In this document: positions 6,734 through 8,714 of the stretch, piece after piece | Position numbering within the stretch: position 1 is the first letter of the stretch | How the letters are laid out: each line of letters begins with the position of its first letter | Origin: Anaerolineales bacterium | GTDB taxonomy: Bacteria; Chloroflexota; Anaerolineae; Anaerolineales; E44-bin32 | DNA length: 8,714 nt | Assembly: GCA_011772595.1 (NCBI GenBank) | Contig: WVZH01000465.1 | Coordinates: 23,183-31,896 of the forward strand | Direction: 5' to 3' | Notes under the pieces: model-generated | What the model was told of the DNA's origin: nothing | The model's input: only the letters and a program-made list of their open reading frames with translations | The model's database searches: none | Position numbers and translations under genes: made by a program

Positions 6734-7564
6734 TTATGACGACGGGCTGGTAAGAGAAATCTGGTCGTCTGACCAATGGACGAATCTGGCTTCTCCTTGT
6801 TCACCGATCAGACGCATTGCCATCAAAGCAAGCTGCTCTGCATCTGTGCTGCTGTGATAGATCACCCTACCGGTTCGATCAGCAGGCGTGCCGAGAGCGT
6901 GTCTTTCGAGCAGCCGCTTGACTTGACGGGCAATGGCTGGGGATGGGTCGATCACTTGGACATCCGGACCCACGAGCTCCGTCAATATGGGAATGATGAA
7001 GGGGTAGTGAGTGCATGCTAATACGAGGGTGTCGACACCTTGTGTCAATAATGGATCGATTGCCTGCCGCAGGATCTCCCGCGTCGTCGCTCCATCAAGT
7101 TCCCCAGCTTCGATCTGGTCGACCAGACCTGGAAGTGTCTGTTCCAGAATGACAACATCGTTTGCAAAGCGTTCGACGACGGAGGCGAAGAGTGCTCCTT
7201 GGAAGGTCGCCGGGGTGGCGAGGACACCTACCACACGGCTGTGTGTGCTCTGGGCAGCAGGTTTTACAGCAGGCTCCATCCCGACGAAAGGCGTTCCGGG
7301 GAACACTGTGCGCAGATGATGCAAGGCTGCGGCTGAGGCGGTGTTGCAGGCAACAACGATCAGCTTGGCCCCCTGGTTCAGAAGAAAGCGTGTGATGCTC
7401 TCTGAGAACTGGCGTACTTCTGAAAGGGAACGATTTCCATAGGGTACGTGCAACTGATCGGCCAGGAAGAGCAAGTCTTCCTGCGCGAGCGTTTCACGTA
7501 TCTGACGCAGGATGGAAAGCCCCCCTACGCCTGAGTCGAACACACCTATGGGTCGCGTATCCAT
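6734..7564 (-). CDS. murI: Glutamate racemase
   Basis: MurI is a cofactor-independent cytoplasmic racemase that turns L-glutamate into the D-glutamate used by MurD for peptidoglycan stem peptides. Numbered from the ATG at 7562-7564 it has 276 residues, a normal length. Motifs are GVFDSGVGG with Asp10-Ser11, VPYGNRS (40-46), the first catalytic cysteine in VACNTAS (Cys73), and the second with its histidine in LACTHYP (Cys184, His186). All key residues are present. An in-frame GTG at 7594 would add ten residues and overlap the upstream gene by 17 bases. I prefer the ATG because it gives the usual short lead into PIGVFDSG, but neither start has a good ribosome binding site. Translation is probably coupled to the upstream amidotransferase gene, whose stop lies 13 bases before this ATG. 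The gene converges on gyrA. Confidence 0.95.
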   Translation of the reverse strand: MDTRPIGVFDSGVGGLSILRQIRETLAQEDLLFLADQLHVPYGNRSLSEVRQFSESITRFLLNQGAKLIVVACNTASAAALHHLRTVFPGTPFVGMEPAVKPAAQSTHSRVVGVLATPATFQGALFASVVERFANDVVILEQTLPGLVDQIEAGELDGATTREILRQAIDPLLTQGVDTLVLACTHYPFIIPILTELVGPDVQVIDPSPAIARQVKRLLERHALGTPADRTGRVIYHSSTDAEQLALMAMRLIGEQGEARFVHWSDDQISLTSPSS

Positions 7565-7577
7565 GGTATCGGTTTTT

Positions 7578-8297
7578 TCACTCGGAAGAGGCACGCATCA
7601 ATGCCGAGAAGATTGCCATGGTTTCAGGTCGTGCACGCAATTGCTCGGGGTGCCATTGTACCCCGAAACCAAAAGGATGCCTCGCCACCTCAATCCCTTC
7701 GATGACTCCGTCCGAGGTCTGTGCAATGATGCGTAAATCGGGGGCAAGGTCACGAATCGCTTGATGATGAAGGCTGTTGGTTTCGATCTGAACTTGGTCG
7801 ATCCATTGTTGCAGGCGCGAACCTTCAATGAGGGTTACCGTGTGAGCGAGCGTGTCTCTTGGTTTCTCGCGATTATCATGATTCAAGGAGTGGGCAAGTT
7901 GCTCTGTGAGGTCTTGATAGAGGCTTCCACCCAGGGCGACGTTAAGTACTTGAATCCCGCGGCAGATGGCGAGAAAGGGTTTTGCTGTTTCCACGGCTAA
8001 CCGAACCAAGTCGATCTCCATCTGATCCCGCTGCTCGTCCACGGCGCGCAGTCCGACTTCCTGGCGCTGACCGTAAAACCTTGGGTGCACATCCCCACCA
8101 CCGCTGAAGACCAATCCGTCAAGGCGATCAAATAATATGTGCAGATCTGGCACCCCTATTTCTGGAGGAATGATCAGCGGCAAACCGCCTGCAGAGATGA
8201 TTGCCCGGCTGTATGCGGCTGGTAGACCGAACCAGGGCTCGTGCGCTCCCTGGATACTTTTACGACCGCAGGTTATCCCGATCCATGGGATAGGCAT
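7578..8297 (-). CDS. Class I glutamine amidotransferase-like hydrolase (PuuD / peptidase C26 family)
   Basis: This 239-residue protein has the full catalytic triad of the gamma-glutamyl-gamma-aminobutyrate hydrolase family: Cys112 in LAICRGIQVLNVALGG, and His216 and Glu218 in QWHPE (214-218). Other family marks are GITCG (7-11), FSGGGDVHP (64-72) and NSLHHQA (174-180). In E. coli the relative PuuD cleaves gamma-glutamyl-GABA in putrescine breakdown, while other members cleave different gamma-glutamyl compounds. No other Puu genes are near, so the substrate is open. The ATG at 8295-8297 has GAGGG (8301-8305) three bases upstream. The gene starts about 12 bases after the T-run of the rplS terminator and leads into murI, with which it almost certainly shares a transcript. 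That pairing hints at gamma-glutamyl or glutamate metabolism, but this is inference from position. Confidence 0.88.
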   Translation of the reverse strand: MPIPWIGITCGRKSIQGAHEPWFGLPAAYSRAIISAGGLPLIIPPEIGVPDLHILFDRLDGLVFSGGGDVHPRFYGQRQEVGLRAVDEQRDQMEIDLVRLAVETAKPFLAICRGIQVLNVALGGSLYQDLTEQLAHSLNHDNREKPRDTLAHTVTLIEGSRLQQWIDQVQIETNSLHHQAIRDLAPDLRIIAQTSDGVIEGIEVARHPFGFGVQWHPEQLRARPETMAIFSALMRASSE

Positions 8298-8309
8298 GTT
8301 CCCTCGGGG

Positions 8310-8341
8310 AAAAAAACAGGTGCAGCATAAGACGCTGCACC
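8310..8341 (-). terminator. Intrinsic terminator after rplS
   Basis: Read on the minus strand, GGTGCAGC and GCTGCACC form a perfect 8-bp stem (8319-8326 with 8334-8341) around a 7-base loop. TG and a run of T follow (A7 on the plus strand at 8310-8316). It lies about 20 bases past the rplS stop and directly before the ribosome binding site of the next gene. Confidence 0.88.
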
Positions 8342-8360
8342 GCTGTCAACCATCAGTGAT

Positions 8361-8711
8361 TTATCTTCTTCGTTTTTCTTTCAACCGAGCGCGTTTTCCG
8401 ACCCGGTCGCGCAAGAAGTAAAGCTGTGCTCTTCGCACGTGTGCCCGGCGTTGAATTTCAACTTTGTCAATGCGAGGTGAACGCAACAAGAAGGTACGCT
8501 CAACACCGATGCCATGGGAAGCAGTGCGGCGGACAGTAAAGTTGGCGTTGTTGCCACCCTTGCGTAGGCGAATGACGGTACCTCGAAATTCCTGAACTCT
8601 TTCTCGATCCCCCTCCTTGATACGTACGTGGACACTGACCGTGTCACCAGGTCGTATCTCTGGGATGTTCGGATTTACAGGGGCTTCGAGAGCTTTTACA
8701 AAGTCGCTCAT
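8361..8711 (-). CDS. rplS: 50S ribosomal protein L19
   Basis: This 116-residue protein of the large ribosomal subunit lies near the interface with the small subunit. The sequence is a full-length match in form to bacterial L19: [20 protein letters not shown] (about 19-38), [12 protein letters not shown] (43-54), [16 protein letters not shown] (67-82) and a basic C-terminus with [21 protein letters not shown]. The start ATG (8709-8711) lies three bases from the window edge, so its ribosome binding site and promoter are not visible. In many bacteria rplS ends an rpsP-rimM-trmD-rplS operon; whether that holds here lies outside the window. The terminator immediately downstream suggests that rplS is the last gene of its own unit. 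Confidence 0.97.
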   Translation of the reverse strand: MSDFVKALEAPVNPNIPEIRPGDTVSVHVRIKEGDRERVQEFRGTVIRLRKGGNNANFTVRRTASHGIGVERTFLLRSPRIDKVEIQRRAHVRRAQLYFLRDRVGKRARLKEKRRR

Positions 8712-8714
8712 AAT

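Noticed and set aside
8344..8349. TTGACA as a -35 box for the amidotransferase gene
   Set aside because: No acceptable -10 lies 16-18 bases away; the region is the GC-rich terminator stem, so I do not call a promoter.

Overview
The window reads as an ordinary bacterial chromosomal segment of moderate GC content, with seven confidently identified protein genes (one cut by the left edge), a small membrane protein of unknown function, and short intergenic regions with intrinsic terminators. Divergent, convergent and co-directional gene pairs alternate. I see no phage, transposon, CRISPR or plasmid signature, and no rRNA or tRNA. The lineage cannot be fixed from this sequence alone. The style of the proteins (monofunctional BirA, an 820-residue GyrA without an acidic tail, a membrane-anchored penicillin acylase family enzyme, a small C-terminally anchored protein after birA) and the promoter style suggest a Chloroflexota bacterium, possibly Anaerolineae. 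That is an impression, not a demonstration.

Left part (1-1381): the 5' end of a HIT-family nucleotide hydrolase/transferase gene runs leftward out of the window. Diverging from it is birA, encoding a biotin-protein ligase without a DNA-binding domain. A short GTG-started leader ORF with a strong ribosome binding site overlaps the birA start. A small single-pass membrane protein gene follows birA after 24 bases, and then comes a 9-bp hairpin.

Middle (1519-6731): a large leftward gene encodes a penicillin acylase family Ntn-hydrolase with an N-terminal membrane anchor. Its start is best placed at 3957, because a good sigma70-type promoter and a ribosome binding site lie just upstream. It diverges from gyrA across a 252-base control region. 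That region holds an inverted repeat (candidate operator), a TATAAT box for gyrA, and a GC-rich hairpin starting at about the expected gyrA transcription start. gyrA is complete, with the catalytic tyrosine and the GyrA box.

Right part (6697-8714): gyrA converges on murI (glutamate racemase), and both share a bidirectional terminator. murI lies directly downstream of a class I glutamine amidotransferase/PuuD-like gene, and both run leftward. Upstream of that pair is rplS (ribosomal protein L19), with its own strong terminator ending about 12 bases before the amidotransferase start codon.

Functionally these are mostly housekeeping genes: biotinylation, DNA topology, cell-wall D-glutamate supply and the ribosome. 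I found no evidence of a new multi-gene system. The points most worth a second look are regulatory (birA leader ORF, hairpin at the gyrA transcript start, terminator against the amidotransferase start), together with the gyrA/murI convergence and the alanine at the quinolone-determining position of GyrA.
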